A DNA stretch of 64,000 bases, from NCBI RefSeq assembly GCF_009831765.1, contig NZ_WSSB01000001.1:358180-422179 (forward strand). Reading direction: 5' to 3'. The notes beneath the pieces are model-generated. The model saw only the letters and a list, made by a program, of their open reading frames with translations. It had not been told where the DNA came from and ran no database searches. This DNA is from Craterilacuibacter sinensis. Lineage in GTDB: Bacteria > Pseudomonadota > Gammaproteobacteria > Burkholderiales > Chromobacteriaceae. This document shows positions 63,065-64,000 of this stretch, in pieces (the stretch's first letter is position 1; every line of letters starts with the position of its first letter). The position numbers and the translations under genes are program-made.

Positions 63065-64000
63065 TTAGCGCACCAGAATATCCGGGCCGATATCGCGGAT
63101 GGTCTGTTTGCCGGTGAGTGCCATGCTGACATCCAGTTCCTTATGCAAAATTTCCAGCATGCGGGTGACGCCTTCTTCACCCATTGCCCCCAGCCCATAC
63201 AGGAATGCCCGCCCAATCATGCTGGCTTTGGCACCCAGAGCCGTGGCTTTGAGAATGTCTTGTCCACTGCGGATGCCGCCATCGAACCAGACTTCAATCT
63301 CCGAGCCTACCGCATCGACAATAGCGGGCAGGGCGGCGATCGATGACATGGCGCCATCCAGCTGGCGCCCGCCATGGTTGCTGACCACGATGGCGTCGGC
63401 GCCGGTGGCGACCGCCAGCCTGGCATCTTCGACATCCAGTATGCCTTTCAAGATCAGTTTGCCGCCCCATTCCTGCTTGATCCACGCCACATCGTCCCAG
63501 CTGAGCGTCGGGTCGAACTGTTGGGCCGTCCACTGGCTGAGCGACACGATATCGCCGCCACCGGCAACATGACCGGCCAGGTTGCCGAAGGTTTTGCGCC
63601 CGCGCAGCGCGCGCAGCGCCCAGGCGGGTTTGGAGCCGATGTCCAGAATATTGGCCAGCGTCAGCTTGGGCGGCACCGACATGCCGTTTTTCAGATCCTT
63701 GTGGCGCTGGCCGAGAATTTGCAGATCCAGCGTCAGCACCAGCGCCGAGCAGCGGGCGGCCTTGGCGCGCTGGATCAGGGCGCGGATAAAGCCACGGTCG
63801 CGCATTACATATAGCTGGAACCAGAACGGCTGGCGGGTGGCGGCGGCTACGTCTTCAATCGAGCAGATGCTCATGGTCGACAGGGTAAACGGGATGCCGA
63901 ATTTTTCGGCCGCGCGGGCACCGAGGATTTCGCCATCGGCCCATTGCATGCCGGCCAGCCCGGTCGGCGCGATGACTACTGGCATCCGCACCGGCTGGCC
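63065..64000 (-). CDS. lldD: L-lactate dehydrogenase (quinone), FMN-dependent, 5' end outside the window
   Basis: Oxidises L-lactate to pyruvate and passes electrons to quinones at the inner membrane. About 311 residues of a roughly 380-residue alpha-hydroxy-acid dehydrogenase are visible. They include the end of the substrate loop (PVVIAPTGLAGMQWADGEI), WFQLYVMRDRGFIRALIQRA, a Lys in ILKGILDVEDARLAV (FMN-linked), the active His and Arg in VVSNHGGRQLDG and FMN-phosphate loops DGGIRSGQDILKA and GAKASMIGRAFLYG. Substrate could be another 2-hydroxy acid; the lactate call is by overall resemblance. Confidence 0.9.
   Translation of the reverse strand, partial: GQPVRMPVVIAPTGLAGMQWADGEILGARAAEKFGIPFTLSTMSICSIEDVAAATRQPFWFQLYVMRDRGFIRALIQRAKAARCSALVLTLDLQILGQRHKDLKNGMSVPPKLTLANILDIGSKPAWALRALRGRKTFGNLAGHVAGGGDIVSLSQWTAQQFDPTLSWDDVAWIKQEWGGKLILKGILDVEDARLAVATGADAIVVSNHGGRQLDGAMSSIAALPAIVDAVGSEIEVWFDGGIRSGQDILKATALGAKASMIGRAFLYGLGAMGEEGVTRMLEILHKELDVSMALTGKQTIRDIGPDILVR

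Overview
The window is a chromosomal segment of a betaproteobacterium, most likely of the order Neisseriales (Chromobacteriaceae or Aquaspirillaceae type). The basis is protein-level resemblance and gene order (gpmI-envC-ctpA, exbBD-lpxK-trm112-kdsB-adk, an fdn operon with fdhE and divergent fdhD). I ran no database search, so the genus is left open. The DNA is moderately GC-rich, with a few AT-richer patches.

Layout. 1-3.4 kb: start of guaB, a DUF4124 protein, uvrC and pgsA. 3.4-5.0 kb: a tRNA-Gly array with an inverted block, then tRNA-Cys and a worn prophage scar (integrase stub plus gpV-like stub). 5.0-11.3 kb: an EAL protein behind a sulfate-binding protein, a class 1A dihydroorotate dehydrogenase, catalase with two candidate micro-ORFs and a Fur-like box, and rdgC. 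11.4-12.0 kb: four tRNA-Pro genes and tRNA-Thr. 12.1-22.9 kb: two tandem EAL/HDOD proteins, aroC, a 2OG-Fe(II) oxygenase, a hydrolase, an isochorismatase/EamA/GlxA-type regulator operon, a thioesterase and a chemoreceptor. 22.9-27.0 kb: mnmC, mnmH (selU) and selD. 27.1-32 kb: a LysE-type exporter with a divergent Lrp regulator, an SDR with an export signal beside an outer-membrane barrel, and an NTF2-like lipoprotein. 32.2-40.4 kb: a TPR gene flanked by a 132-bp duplication of the fdhE end, then the formate dehydrogenase operon and fdhD. 40.5-54.2 kb: lysC, three tRNAs, patatin, DUF456, ppk, yggX, argA, a hypothetical, ctpA, envC, gpmI, an ArsR regulator and xseA. 54.5-64 kb: exbBD-lpxK-trm112-kdsB-adk, trhA, a NUDIX protein, a membrane protein, purU, folD, three tRNAs with a second integrase-like scar, a DUF3149 peptide and a truncated lldD.

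How genes connect. A selenium theme runs through the window. selD makes selenophosphate, mnmH uses it to selenate tRNA U34 (whose side chain MnmC finishes), and fdnG carries an in-frame UGA with a SECIS-like hairpin, so it reads as a full 1018-residue selenoprotein. FdhE and FdhD are the maturation factors for that enzyme. purU and folD form a one-carbon/formate pair. lpxK, kdsB and the exbBD pair serve the outer envelope; gpmI, envC and ctpA form one operon.

I saw no CRISPR array, complete mobile element or antiphage operon. The most unusual items are the inverted tRNA-Gly block, the TPR gene between fdhE-derived repeats, the exported SDR with its barrel neighbour, and two REP-like palindromes sharing half-sites.
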